Source of the DNA: Saccharothrix syringae
Lineage (GTDB): Bacteria; Actinomycetota; Actinomycetes; Mycobacteriales; Pseudonocardiaceae
Length of the DNA: 64,000 nucleotides
Direction of reading: 5' to 3'
NCBI RefSeq assembly: GCF_009498035.1
Contig: NZ_CP034550.1
Span: 9,486,001 to 9,550,000, forward strand
The notes beneath the pieces were generated by a model. That model made no database searches. It was not told the origin of the DNA and worked only from the letters and a program-made list of their open reading frames with translations. Below, piece by piece: positions 1-7,732 of this stretch; positions within the stretch are counted from its first letter, which is position 1; each line of letters starts with the position of its first letter. A program made the position numbers and the translations under genes.

Positions 1-384
1 CCAGTCCTCGATGTCGCCCAGCCAGTCGCTGTTCGCCTCCGGGTCTGAGGGCTCCGTGCCGAACCAGTACTGCTCCTGCACGAGGAAGTCGTGGACCAAC
101 TTGAGCTTGGCCTGGTGGTCGGCCCACAGCTTCCTCAACGCCGTGTTGACGAAGGGCTCGCCTTCGGGTGCGTAGGCGATCTCGACGCGTCGCCGGTGGA
201 TGGCGATGGCCTTGCCGGACTCCTCCATGCCGAGGATGGCCAGGGACCGCGCCAAGCCGACGTGGCCTAGGTCCAAGACTGCGACCGCCGACATGAGCAG
301 TCGGTCCGCGTTCGCCAGCAGCTCGTCTTGCAGTCGCACCACCTGGGCGGGTGTCAACGGCGGCAGCGTGTTCTTCCCGGGCAT
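1..384 (-). CDS. AbiV family abortive infection protein (3' end beyond window)
   Basis: The visible 128 N-terminal residues match the AbiV/HEPN_AbiV pattern: a helical start, a conserved SLAILGMEESGKAIAIH segment (about residues 43-59), and a downstream DHQAKL segment. AbiV proteins protect against phage; lactococcal AbiV blocks phage protein synthesis after infection. The ATG at 384 opens the frame and runs off the left edge, so the C-terminus is not seen. It is divergent from a nucleotidyltransferase-like gene starting at 609, with a 224-bp shared promoter region. The family call rests on remembered sequence pattern, not on a search. Confidence 0.72.
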   Translation of the reverse strand, partial: MPGKNTLPPLTPAQVVRLQDELLANADRLLMSAVAVLDLGHVGLARSLAILGMEESGKAIAIHRRRVEIAYAPEGEPFVNTALRKLWADHQAKLKLVHDFLVQEQYWFGTEPSDPEANSDWLGDIEDW

Positions 385-608
385 GGCCACAGTGTGTACG
401 ACAGCACTGACCATCTCGCCCGCGCCGATGAGGCATCAGTGGGGTTCTGCATGCAGTCCTGGTGGATCTTGCCGAGGTGGCTGCCAGGAGTTGTAGCCCA
501 GCCTAGAGGAGTCGGAGTCGTTACCATTACGCGATCTGACCATGCTGTGACCAGGCGTAACAGGCACCCCCTTGATCTCGATGGATCAACAGGACGTGAA
601 GGAGTGGC

Positions 609-1196
609 GTGTCGATCCATCCCTTTCTGGACGATCAAGAGCACCTCCCACCGGGAAGGTTCCGTCTCTCGTGGGAAGAGGCGGAGGAGCTGCTGGTCGA
701 CGACCCTCTGTTTGCCGGCTCGCAGACTCGACCCGAGTTGTGGCGTGGTCTCACCAGGTACATCGCCCGGTTCTTCGAGCTGCAAGAGCAGTACGAGAGC
801 CTGCTGGACGGTCGGCAGCTCGCTCACTTCATCTGGATCGGCGGCAGCTTCGCCAGCAAGAAGCTGGACCCGCGACAGCTCGACCTGTCGATCGCCATCG
901 ATGTCCTGGCACGACGGGCACTAGCCGGGCAGCCTGGTGTCCGTTGGTTCAATCAGGCGACCAGCCGAACATACTGCGTAGACAACTACGGAGTGTCACC
1001 CATTGAGATCCCGTTTGTCGTAGTTCCTAGCCCGTTCAGGTCGGACAAGCTTGGCCTGGACGAACAGAGCTACCTGCGGGAACGCGGTGCGTGGGATGAT
1101 TGGTGGCAACGTATCCGGACGCCAGGTGTGGTGGACTGCCCTCCGTCGGAGGAGACTGCGGGAACGGCACGGGGCTACCTGGAGGTGACGCTATGA
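609..1196 (+). CDS. Nucleotidyltransferase-like protein (DUF6932-like)
   Basis: A 195-aa protein starting at GTG 609, with AAGGAG placed 4 nt upstream. The N-terminal LPPG motif followed by SWEEAEELL, and the central WIGGSFASKKLDPRQLDLS, resemble the minimal nucleotidyltransferase fold in which GS is followed by DxD. Here the first acidic position appears to be Gln (QLDL), so catalysis may be altered or lost. It overlaps the next gene at ATGA, so the two are translationally coupled. A divergent HEPN-type (AbiV) gene is upstream, and HEPN and nucleotidyltransferase partners commonly form toxin-antitoxin modules. Function is inferred only. Confidence 0.6.
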   Translation: MSIHPFLDDQEHLPPGRFRLSWEEAEELLVDDPLFAGSQTRPELWRGLTRYIARFFELQEQYESLLDGRQLAHFIWIGGSFASKKLDPRQLDLSIAIDVLARRALAGQPGVRWFNQATSRTYCVDNYGVSPIEIPFVVVPSPFRSDKLGLDEQSYLRERGAWDDWWQRIRTPGVVDCPPSEETAGTARGYLEVTL

Positions 1197-2083
1197 CGAG
1201 AGCATGGCGCCAGCGCCTCTCAGTGGAAGACCGTACAGAACTCGACCAGTGGTGGACGACAGTGTCGGCGGGTACACCTCCCGCTGAGCTTGAGCTTGAG
1301 GAAGTCGCACGTCGCAACGCGCTCGAAGCGCGACGCGTCTACGACGAGTCGGCAACGCTCGACGAGGAACTGCACGTGCGCCTGCAAGGCCCCCTTGAGG
1401 AGGGAGAGCTTCCCTTCGAGCTGGGCCAGGAGCTGTTCAAGCCGCTCCGCGACAGTGTGAACGCGGCCACCAGCGCTCACGTCGATCTCGCACTGGCAGG
1501 TGTGATGGCCGGAAGCACGATCCTCCGGATCAAGGCCACGACTCCGCTGCCGGAGGACTCTCAAGCCCCACTGATCGCTCCTGACGCAGTGTCACCCTCC
1601 GACCAGGCAGTCCGCGCTCTGCTCGACGTCCTTGCAGAGGCCGAGGCCGAGGGCGACCCGAGAGCCTGGCCTGCCGCTCTCCGGTCGAAGCTGCCCAAAC
1701 TCGCCGATGTGCTCTACGAGCACAACCTGACTGCCGAGTTCACCTGGCTCGCCAGCAGCGGGGCGATACGGCGCACTCAACTGTCCTCGCGTGGGCAAGC
1801 GTTCGTCAGGCAGCTCCGCGAGTACACGGAACAGAAGCGGACGATCGAACTGGTCGGCACGGTCACGGGACTTCGCCAAGCGGGCTGGATCGTCGTCAGC
1901 CCTGAACGCGGTCCCGACGTGAACGTCAAGATCGCGCCGAAGACCTTGGCGGCCCTGCGGCTGACGCTGTGGCAGCAAGTTCACCTTGAAGTCGAGGTCA
2001 CTGCACGAGTCAACCGGGCAGGCGACGAGATGACCTCGCACTACCAGTTCCAACGCGCCCTGCATGCAGCGAACGGCGCCTAA
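1193..2083 (+). CDS. Hypothetical protein coupled to the nucleotidyltransferase gene
   Basis: A 296-aa protein whose ATG overlaps the stop of the preceding gene (ATGA). It is acidic and largely helical through residue 200. The C-terminal 90 residues look like a small beta-domain (IELVGTVTGLRQAGWIVVS, then VNVKIAPKTLAAL and a VEVTARV strand). I recognise no family. Coupling to the nucleotidyltransferase-like gene suggests that they work together. A perfect palindrome 38 bp downstream would end the transcript. There is no signal peptide or membrane segment. Confidence 0.6.
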   Translation: MTRAWRQRLSVEDRTELDQWWTTVSAGTPPAELELEEVARRNALEARRVYDESATLDEELHVRLQGPLEEGELPFELGQELFKPLRDSVNAATSAHVDLALAGVMAGSTILRIKATTPLPEDSQAPLIAPDAVSPSDQAVRALLDVLAEAEAEGDPRAWPAALRSKLPKLADVLYEHNLTAEFTWLASSGAIRRTQLSSRGQAFVRQLREYTEQKRTIELVGTVTGLRQAGWIVVSPERGPDVNVKIAPKTLAALRLTLWQQVHLEVEVTARVNRAGDEMTSHYQFQRALHAANGA

Positions 2084-2121
2084 CCTGCTCGATCGCTTGC
2101 CCCGCGGTCATAGGTCAAAAC

Positions 2122-2175
2122 TGAGCGTTCCTCATCGAGGGGGCCCGTTTGGGCCCCCTCGATGAGGAACGCTCA
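2122..2175. terminator. Perfect 25-bp inverted repeat with 4-nt loop
   Basis: Arms at 2122-2146 and 2151-2175 are exact reverse complements around a GTTT loop, forming a very stable GC-rich hairpin. It probably terminates the 609-2083 operon. It is longer than an ordinary intrinsic terminator and has no clear U-tract. The outer part (TCAAAACTGAGCGTTCCT, from 2115) recurs almost exactly near 7983. Confidence 0.75.
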
Positions 2176-2421
2176 CAAACGGACGTCGGACTTTCTCCCC
2201 TACGCTCGGCGGCCTTGGGCTTCCATGTTGAGGCTGGGCTGCTGGCGGGAGGTGGTCGATTGGTGCTCTGAGCAGTGCTGGCTACGTATCATCATCCGAT
2301 GTCTGTCCGGCTTCCCGTCCACGTCGGCGTGAGCGCTCCGTTGCCGCGCCGTCCCAGGCCGCCAGTGATGCTGGGCAGCCCGCCTCATGGACCCACGACA
2401 GCCAAGGTCCAGGCCGGAGTG

Positions 2422-3648
2422 ATGCAATCCTCGCTGGCCAGGGTCGAGATCGACTGGGAACAGTTCGGCTTGGAACCCAGGTGGCTCAAACACGAGACCT
2501 CCGACTGCGTCGCCGCCCTCCAGGCTGACTTCAACTCCGGTGCCGCCGAACAACGCAGACTCCTGGCTGGCGCTGCTGTCCGCGATGAAACGGTGCTGTT
2601 CGTCGACGTCATCGGCACCGTCGTACCGGACGAATTGCGGTCGACCTCGGACTACGAGGCTTTCCAGCGACTGCCGGACCAAGGCTTCTCTGTCGGCGCC
2701 AAGCGCCTCCCGGTGGGCACGCGCCCCGCGCTGGCTGGCGAGGTCAGCGGGGCCGACCGTGACCTGGGACTCAGGCTTCTCAACCGCGACGCGCCGCTGC
2801 CGTGGTGGGCACTCGACCTGAGCGGAGACGGCAGAAACCACAACGGTAGATGGATCTCCGAGGAACCGCCCGGCGAGTTGCGGCCGATCCTGCACGACTC
2901 GTTGGGCGAACCCGTTGCGGCAGTCTGGGTGTCACCGGACGAGCGACTGCGGTGGTACCTCGTGCCGGACGGCACCGACTGGAACACCATCTTGGACTGG
3001 CTTGTCCACCAGGCCATTCCTGCCTACATCCCCAGTGCTGCCTCCCGTTTCAGGCTTGCCTCGTCAGTCGACCCGAGTCTGGAGACCGAAGCGGAAAGCC
3101 AGGCACGCAGGGCACTAGTCGAGATGGAGGAAAGGCACGCCGTCGAACGGGCACACCTGGAGAACGTCCTGGCTGAAGCCAGGGCCGCGGCCGACTCCAT
3201 GCGCGAGGGCCTGCTGTACAGCTCCGGCGACGTGCTCGTCCAAGCCGTTGCCCAGGTCCTGACCGCGGCCGGTTTCGCCGTGGATGATCTTGATGTCTCC
3301 CTCGGCGCGACGATCTCAGCCGACCTGCTCGTCACACTCGGTTCTCACCGCCGTCTGATCGAAGTGAAGTCGGCAGGTCGGAGCGCTAGCGAGTCCCTGG
3401 TCCTCGACCTGAAACGACACCTGGACACCTGGGCCGTCGTGTCGCCAGGTCAGCCGGTCGAGGGAGGAACCCTCGTCGTCAACCACGACCTGCGGGTCCC
3501 TCCAAGCCAGCGGACTCGGCCGGTCTATCGCCGTCGAGAGTTCGTCGCGTCACTAACGCTTCCCGTGATCTCGACACTCGACTTGTACGACTGGTGGCGT
3601 GCAGGGAACTGGGACGCGATCCGAACAGCAGTGTGGGGTCGGTCGTAG
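2422..3648 (+). CDS. Hypothetical protein with PD-(D/E)XK nuclease-like C-terminal core
   Basis: The reading frame opens at 2275, with possible starts at GTG 2275, ATG 2299 and ATG 2422. I list 2422 because the sequence before it is a Pro-rich, low-complexity stretch and the folded part begins at LARVEIDWEQFG. A coiled region follows around residues 220-260 (ALVEMEERHAVERAHLENVL). The C-terminal third contains ADLLVTLGSHRRLIEVKSAG, matching the D-(x)n-ExK arrangement of restriction-endonuclease-like folds. It may be a DNA-targeting or Mrr-like accessory protein of a defence locus. The start and the function are both uncertain. Confidence 0.6.
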   Translation: MQSSLARVEIDWEQFGLEPRWLKHETSDCVAALQADFNSGAAEQRRLLAGAAVRDETVLFVDVIGTVVPDELRSTSDYEAFQRLPDQGFSVGAKRLPVGTRPALAGEVSGADRDLGLRLLNRDAPLPWWALDLSGDGRNHNGRWISEEPPGELRPILHDSLGEPVAAVWVSPDERLRWYLVPDGTDWNTILDWLVHQAIPAYIPSAASRFRLASSVDPSLETEAESQARRALVEMEERHAVERAHLENVLAEARAAADSMREGLLYSSGDVLVQAVAQVLTAAGFAVDDLDVSLGATISADLLVTLGSHRRLIEVKSAGRSASESLVLDLKRHLDTWAVVSPGQPVEGGTLVVNHDLRVPPSQRTRPVYRRREFVASLTLPVISTLDLYDWWRAGNWDAIRTAVWGRS

Positions 3649-3777
3649 CACCCACTGACGGGGCAGGCCGCATTCAGTCATGAAGGTTCGACCACCTTGT
3701 CGGGTGGGCACGCATCGATGGTGGCGGCAGTCTGGAAACAGCCGGTTGTACAACACAGGCAGACCGGCTAGAGAACC

Positions 3778-3972
3778 TACGGCATCGACGGCGCGGCCCA
3801 TCGCGGTGCTCTCGGCGCGGGTGGCCCGACCATCGCGGTGCTGGCCTGCGGGGTGGACACGGCCTACCCGGCGGGCCACCGGGTGCTGATCGACCGCATC
3901 GCCGACCAGGGCCTGGTCGTGAGCGAGTACCCGCCCACCCACAGCCCGGCGCGTCACCGGTTCCTTATCCGG
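3778..3972 (+). pseudogene. dprA: Inverted dprA fragment
   Basis: This 195-bp plus-strand stretch encodes YGIDGAAHRGALG..., LACGVDTAYPAGHR and SEYPPTHSPARHRFLIR. That is the middle of the DprA Rossmann domain, with no start, no upstream part and no C-terminus. The same segment occurs on the minus strand in the truncated dprA at the right end of the element, with many synonymous and a few amino-acid differences (DTAYPAGHRVLIDR against DVAYPAGHRALIER). It therefore comes from a diverged copy. Homology ends at the same HRFL point where the right-hand dprA is interrupted. Confidence 0.85.
3955..3966 (+). other. Left junction core in dprA fragment (att-like)
   Basis: CACCGGTTCCTT is identical to the reverse complement of 12104-12115. 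In both places it encodes the HRFL of DprA, and dprA homology ends at or within 2 codons of it. This fits an integration core inside dprA, in inverted orientation at the two ends. Confidence 0.5.
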
Positions 3973-4256
3973 ACTAACGGTGACCAGGTCGTCATCGGAG
4001 TTGGGCAGTGCTTGCGTCTCTAACCCCAAGAAGTGCAGACTGGAAGGGCTGCATGCTGACCCACTACTCGAGGGGTCGGCGCAGCGAGGACGGAGCGGAT
4101 TCCGACGACGTAGACGTCCTCACAACATGGCGACGAACATGCGGCGATACCGAGCAAGCCGCTTGAGGTGTTGAAGCCCGGACTTGTTCAGGGGGTGGCA
4201 TCCCCTCCCGAGAGTCCAGCCCGTCGGAGGCGGACCTCAGCTGACCAGCGCTGACT

Positions 4257-4304
4257 GGTCGGACTGAGGGCTGCCTTCAAGATCGTCAAGTCCTCAGTCC
4301 GACC
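4257..4304. promoter_or_regulatory. 13-bp inverted repeat in leader of small membrane protein gene
   Basis: Arms GGTCGGACTGAGG (4257-4269) and CCTCAGTCCGACC (4292-4304) are perfect complements around a 22-nt loop. The repeat ends 20 bp before ATG 4324, just upstream of a strong ribosome binding site. It could be an operator, or an RNA hairpin in the leader. The rest of 3973-4256 shows no gene. Confidence 0.5.
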
Positions 4305-4323
4305 TCCTGTAGGGAGGGCGAGG

Positions 4324-4611
4324 ATGTCGCAGCTCGGTTTGTCTCTTCAGATTTTGTTCGACCTCACCCTTCAGCTCGCCGTCTCGGCCTCGACCGACGA
4401 GTCGAGCACGCTGAAGGTTCTGTCCCACCCGGTGGTCATCAAAGGGCTCACCGTGGTCATTTCGTGCCTGCTGGGTCTAGTGGTGGCTCTGGTGGCAGGC
4501 ATCTTGACCCGCCGAACCCAGCGCCTGAGCATCGCCATTGGTGCTGGAGGCGGTGCGTTCGTCGCGACGGTGTTGCTGTGCATGGCGATCTTGACCTATC
4601 TCGTGGAGTAG
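4324..4611 (+). CDS. Small two-helix membrane protein
   Basis: A 95-aa protein with GGAGGG placed before the ATG. Two hydrophobic helices are visible, about residues 39-60 (KGLTVVISCLLGLVVALVAG) and 70-92, separated by a basic TRRTQR loop. No family is recognised. Its last 16 bp overlap the 3' end of the oppositely oriented, truncated recombinase gene. It is followed at 4640 by a 13-bp hairpin. It is the largest of three 'small membrane protein plus hairpin' units in this element. Confidence 0.6.
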   Translation: MSQLGLSLQILFDLTLQLAVSASTDESSTLKVLSHPVVIKGLTVVISCLLGLVVALVAGILTRRTQRLSIAIGAGGGAFVATVLLCMAILTYLVE

Positions 4612-5783
4612 TGGGCGGTCGCGCTGGCAATCGTCAGATCGAGGTGGGGTCCGGGCGTGGCCTGGACCCCACCTCGGACTAGCTGTTGGATCTCCGCCGT
4701 GGTCGAGAGGTGGGCGTGGCCCAGGATGGTCTGCACGTCCCGCTCGGAGAGGTTCTCGTCGGCGACCATGCGCAACGCCGCGGTGTGCCGCAGGTCGTGC
4801 ATCGACCAGTTCGTGCCGAGCTTCGCGTTGGCCCTGGTGAGAACCTTGCGCAACGCGTCGTAGTTCAATGGGTACCTCCGTAGCCCGTCTCCGCGGTCAC
4901 GGCGGCGCAGCGTCTGCCAGACCGGTTCGTCCGGGCCCAGCGGAGTGCCCAGGTCGGCCAGGTGCAGCCGCAGCCAGACCAACGCCTCCGAGCTCACCGG
5001 CAGCCACTGTTCGGCGCGTGTGCCCTTGCGGATCACCCGCACCCGCTGCTCGCCCCAGTCCACGTCGACCCCGCGAACCCCGAGGACCTCCTCGGCGCGG
5101 ACGCCGTTGCTGACCGCCATCGCCAGCAGCGCCCGGTCCCGGTTCGAGCCCAGCGCCCCGAACAGCTCCCGCCACCGCTGGTCCGGGATCTTCCGCGGCC
5201 GCTGCTTGGGCAGCCTGGGGTTGTAGCGGATCCGCCCCTCCGGACGGAACGGCTCCAGCGGGTTGTGGTGGGCGTTGGGACGTCGTCCCCGCCGATCCAA
5301 CTGCACGGGGTTGATCAACGGCCCTTCGCCCACCTCCAGCCAGAACTCGTAGAACGCCCGCACCACCGCGTTCGAGTGCCGCACCGTCCTGGCCGCGTAG
5401 CGGTCGTCCAAGTAGCGCTTCCGGGTGATCGGGTTGACCGTCCCCGCCGTGGCCCTGGACGCCGTTCGCGCCGAATTCCGCAGCTTGGTGGCGTGCTGCA
5501 ACCACAACGCCAGGTCCCGCGCCTCGGCCGGGGTCGCCTTGTCCCACTCGACGTCCACCGCCTGGAGCCACCGCCACCACCGCAACAACGCGTAGGCGTA
5601 GCTGCGCACCGACGCCGGACGCCCATCCTGCGCCACGAAGTCCGCCAGGTACCGACGCACCGGCCGCACCGCCACCCTGTCGGGGTCGTACACCAGCCAC
5701 GGCACCACACCCTCAGCCGGCAGGACCCGGCCCCACCTCGGCAGCTGGATCGACCTGACATCCCGCTCCACCTCGTCGAACAC
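4596..5783 (-). pseudogene. TnpA-like tyrosine recombinase, 3'-truncated, catalytic Tyr lost
   Basis: A 395-aa frame from GTG 5783 (GTGAGGGG upstream). It aligns along its length with the intact recombinase at 8461-9702 (SVRSYA.ALLRW, NPITRKRYLDD, NRDRALLAMAVSNGVRAEE). The catalytic Arg (NGVRAEE) and the HDLRHT box are present. After ILGHAHLSTTAEI the homology stops, and where the nucleophilic Tyr should follow there is Gln and an unrelated tail running through a hairpin. It should be inactive. It lies inverted relative to the intact pair, and no tnpB partner remains next to it. Confidence 0.8.
4640..4676. terminator. Hairpin between the small membrane protein gene and truncated tnpA
   Basis: Arms CGAGGTGGGGTCC (4640-4652) and GGACCCCACCTCG (4664-4676) are perfect complements with an 11-nt loop. 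The hairpin lies inside the read-through end of the truncated recombinase frame. Recombinase homology stops at about 4688, immediately beside it. Confidence 0.65.
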
Positions 5784-5875
5784 ACACGCCCCTCACCAGT
5801 CGATGACGATGCGAGGTGTACCGACCGCCCACGCGCAAGTAGTCATGCTGATTCGGCGTGTCGTCTCTTAGTCCG

Positions 5876-5921
5876 GTCAATAGACCTGACCAGGAACCGG
5901 CTCATGGGCGATTCTCTGGGG
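5876..5921 (+). repeat. Inverted-repeat copy A upstream of truncated tnpA
   Basis: By eye, 37 of 46 positions match the reverse complement of 8349-8395, including an unbroken AACCGGCTCAT. Each copy lies just upstream of its own tnpA gene, in the same orientation relative to that gene. It may be a shared promoter/operator or a recombination site. The rest of 5784-6259 shows no gene, but a leader starting near 6133 resembles that of the 7456 cassette. Confidence 0.65.
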
Positions 5922-6259
5922 AAGACGGACCTAGTGAGAACCTGGAGGGCTGTTTTCGCAGCTCAGCGACTCAGCAGAGGAGTGTAGTGATCACGACAGG
6001 TGTGGGGCAAGGCGCCTGAGAAGTCGTGTCGCGACGCCTTGAAGGTCTGTGGTTGGGAACTCTGACTCTTGGCCGCTCGTTGGTTTGTTGACCGGGCTCT
6101 CCTGCGATCGCGGCAGGGCGCGCGTGGGTTGAGGTGCCTCCCCGCTGAGTGCTGTCCGTTCTGTCTGCGCTGGTCATCGCCGCCATCCCGTTTCCCCGGC
6201 TCCTTCCCCTGGTTGACGTTTTGAAGGCCCCAATCTGGGCCGGGAGACGGGAGACCGGG

Positions 6260-6397
6260 ATGCCTCTGGAACTGTTAGTCGTGATCATCTCTGCTGGGGC
6301 GGGCATCACCGCGTCGGTGATCAACGCTGTCGGCCGGATCGTCGCTGCTCGACTGGGGGCCTCCAAGAAAGCGACTCAGGCCGGTCTGGAGGAGTGA
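6260..6397 (+). CDS. 45-aa single-pass membrane peptide (cassette 1)
   Basis: The peptide starts at ATG 6260 after GGGAGACCGG. It has a hydrophobic helix (ELLVVIISAGAGITASVIN), then IVAARLGASKK and a short charged tail. It resembles the 43-aa peptide at 7456 in length, in the -AARL- junction after the helix and in the -EE end. Both share a leader element ending CTCCCCGCTGAG and are followed by strong hairpins. Small hydrophobic peptides with structured leaders can be type I toxins or holin-like peptides, but nothing here proves that. Confidence 0.5.
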   Translation: MPLELLVVIISAGAGITASVINAVGRIVAARLGASKKATQAGLEE

Positions 6398-6407
6398 GCG
6401 GGTCAGG

Positions 6408-6436
6408 CTCGGGCGGGGCCGTAAGACCCGCCCGAG
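6408..6436. terminator. Hairpin after cassette 1 peptide
   Basis: CTCGGGCGGG (6408-6417) pairs with CCCGCCCGAG (6427-6436) around a 9-nt loop, 11 bp after the stop of the 45-aa peptide. Confidence 0.65.
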
Positions 6437-6483
6437 TGTGTCTAGGCTGGTTGGCGATCGGTGGCCGGATGAGGGTGAGTTGG

Positions 6484-6804
6484 ATGGCTCATGTGCCGAT
6501 GACACGCGAGGACGCGGCGGAGTTGTGGGATCTGTTGTGCAGGGTGAACGGGCCTCGTCCCAACCCGATGCCCGAGCATCAGACGGACGAGGAGTGGCGC
6601 GAGGGTGCCGTCAACACCTGGTTCGTGTCGGCGACGCTCAGCGGCTGGGACCGGGCGGAGGTCTTCCCGATCGTCGAGGACTTGGCCCGTTGGGCTGCGG
6701 AGGATGGTTGGCAGTGGCTGGCTGAGGACTCGGTGGTGTCGAGGCCGGTTCTACCGGCGGACATCAACCACTTGATCGAGTTGCGACGGTCGCTGGAGAG
6801 GTGA
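6484..6804 (+). CDS. Hypothetical protein
   Basis: A 106-aa protein. I chose ATG 6484 because GAGGGTGAG lies 4 nt before it; ATG 6469 is an in-frame alternative, and an earlier start would run through the preceding hairpin. It contains TREDAAELWDLL, a Pro-rich turn, and an aromatic C-terminal half (WFVSATLSGWDRAEVFPIVE, AAEDGWQWL). It is soluble and acidic, and I recognise no family. A hairpin at 6882-6912 follows it and separates it from a convergent zinc-ribbon gene. Confidence 0.55.
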   Translation: MAHVPMTREDAAELWDLLCRVNGPRPNPMPEHQTDEEWREGAVNTWFVSATLSGWDRAEVFPIVEDLARWAAEDGWQWLAEDSVVSRPVLPADINHLIELRRSLER

Positions 6805-6881
6805 CGGTCGTGGTCGGTCTTGTTCGTGAACCGGCCGGGCTGATTGCCGACGTGCTGCGTCGCCCTGTCGGCGACCAGGGT

Positions 6882-6912
6882 GGGGCGCCCGCGGTCGTGC
6901 TGCGGGCGCCCC
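6882..6912. terminator. Bidirectional hairpin between convergent genes
   Basis: GGGGCGCCCGC (6882-6892) pairs with GCGGGCGCCCC (6902-6912) with a 9-nt loop. It lies between the 106-aa plus-strand gene and the minus-strand zinc-ribbon peptide that stops at 6920. Confidence 0.65.
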
Positions 6913-6919
6913 GTTGGTG

Positions 6920-7048
6920 TTACTGCTGCGGCGTGCGCTGGGGAGCGCGTCTGGGCCCGTGGTGGCAGACCTCGCAGACCCAGACGTCGCCGTCGGGCGT
7001 CGGTGCCGTCACGTCCTGACAGACGCCGCACCACTCGTGGTTGTTCAT
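6920..7048 (-). CDS. 42-aa zinc-ribbon peptide
   Basis: The ATG at 7048 follows AAGGTCAGG. The peptide has two CxxC pairs, at residues 7-10 (CGVC) and 25-28 (CEVC), 14 residues apart, which is enough for one zinc ribbon. It ends in a basic tail (RRAPQRTPQQ). Such tiny treble-clef or ribbon proteins often bind nucleic acid or partner proteins. It is too short for ordinary gene callers. No family is assigned. Confidence 0.55.
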   Translation of the reverse strand: MNNHEWCGVCQDVTAPTPDGDVWVCEVCHHGPRRAPQRTPQQ

Positions 7049-7156
7049 CCTGACCTTCTTTCTGCTGGTCAGGGCACCACGCCCCGGAGGAGCTGCTCCT
7101 CGGGGCACTCGTCGATGGGGCGTTAGTTGGCGGTCCGGGTTACTTTCGGCCCCAAC

Positions 7157-7185
7157 TTGACGCTCCGAGTTAGCTTGGTTAGTCT
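7157..7185 (+). promoter_or_regulatory. Candidate promoter for cassette 2
   Basis: TTGACG (7157-7162), a 17-nt spacer and TAGTCT (7180-7185) fit an actinobacterial housekeeping promoter. It lies in the only AT-richer patch nearby. It points to the 43-aa peptide at 7456 through a structured leader of about 260 nt that includes CACCTG...CAGGTG (near 7220-7240) and GACCTCC...GGAGGTC. Confidence 0.4.
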
Positions 7186-7455
7186 CTTTTATGCGTGGAA
7201 AAGAGCATAAATAGCTAGTGACGCCCTGTGTGCACCTGCGCCAACAGGTGTGCCGGTGATCATAGCATCCCGGACCTCCTGCGGACTCCCGTGGGAGGTC
7301 TGCGGCGTACCCTCGTGTTGCTCGGTCGGATCGAGGTATCTCCCCGCTGAGCCTGTTTCCCCAGGTCAACCTCGGTGTCCTGTCGTCCTGCGTCTGTCTC
7401 CGGCAGAAGGTTTGAGGCGACCCCCGTAGTGGGGTCCGCGAACCAGGGGGACTGC

Positions 7456-7587
7456 ATGTCTCTGGACGTCGTGATCGGTGTAGGGGCGGACGTCATCGGC
7501 GCGGTGGTCGGCGTGGTCGGGTTGATCATCGCCGCCCGACTGCCGCGGCCCAAGGACGAGGAGGACAAGACCGGGTCGGAGGAGTGA
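7456..7587 (+). CDS. 43-aa single-pass membrane peptide (cassette 2)
   Basis: The peptide starts at ATG 7456, 5 nt after AGGGGG. The sequence is SLDVVIGVGADVIGAVVGVV, then GLIIAARL and a charged tail ending GSEE. It is a likely paralogue of the 45-aa peptide at 6260: same size, same IxAARL boundary and similar leader (CGAGGTATCTCCCCGCTGAG at 7330-7349 against TGAGGTGCCTCCCCGCTGAG in cassette 1). A perfect 21-bp hairpin follows 2 bp after its stop. Function is unknown; a type I toxin or membrane regulator is possible. Confidence 0.5.
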   Translation: MSLDVVIGVGADVIGAVVGVVGLIIAARLPRPKDEEDKTGSEE

Positions 7588-7589
7588 GG

Positions 7590-7635
7590 GCGGTCGAGGT
7601 CGGGCGGGCCGCAGGGCCCGCCCGACCTCGACCGC
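7590..7635. terminator. Perfect 21-bp hairpin after cassette 2 peptide
   Basis: Arms 7590-7610 and 7615-7635 are exact complements around a GCAG loop, starting 2 bp after the peptide's stop codon. Confidence 0.75.
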
Positions 7636-7732
7636 GGGCTTCAGCCGGTTCGGTTGAGGTTCGCGATGAGTTGCCGGTTCGCTCCCCGCGCGGCCTCCAG
7701 TTCCTGATCGCGCTCGTCGAGCTGGCCCTGCC

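Noticed and set aside
3838..4023. Short ORF LACGVDTAYPAGH... as a small gene
   Set aside because: It is the middle of dprA without start or end. The tail after HRFLIR is unrelated sequence.
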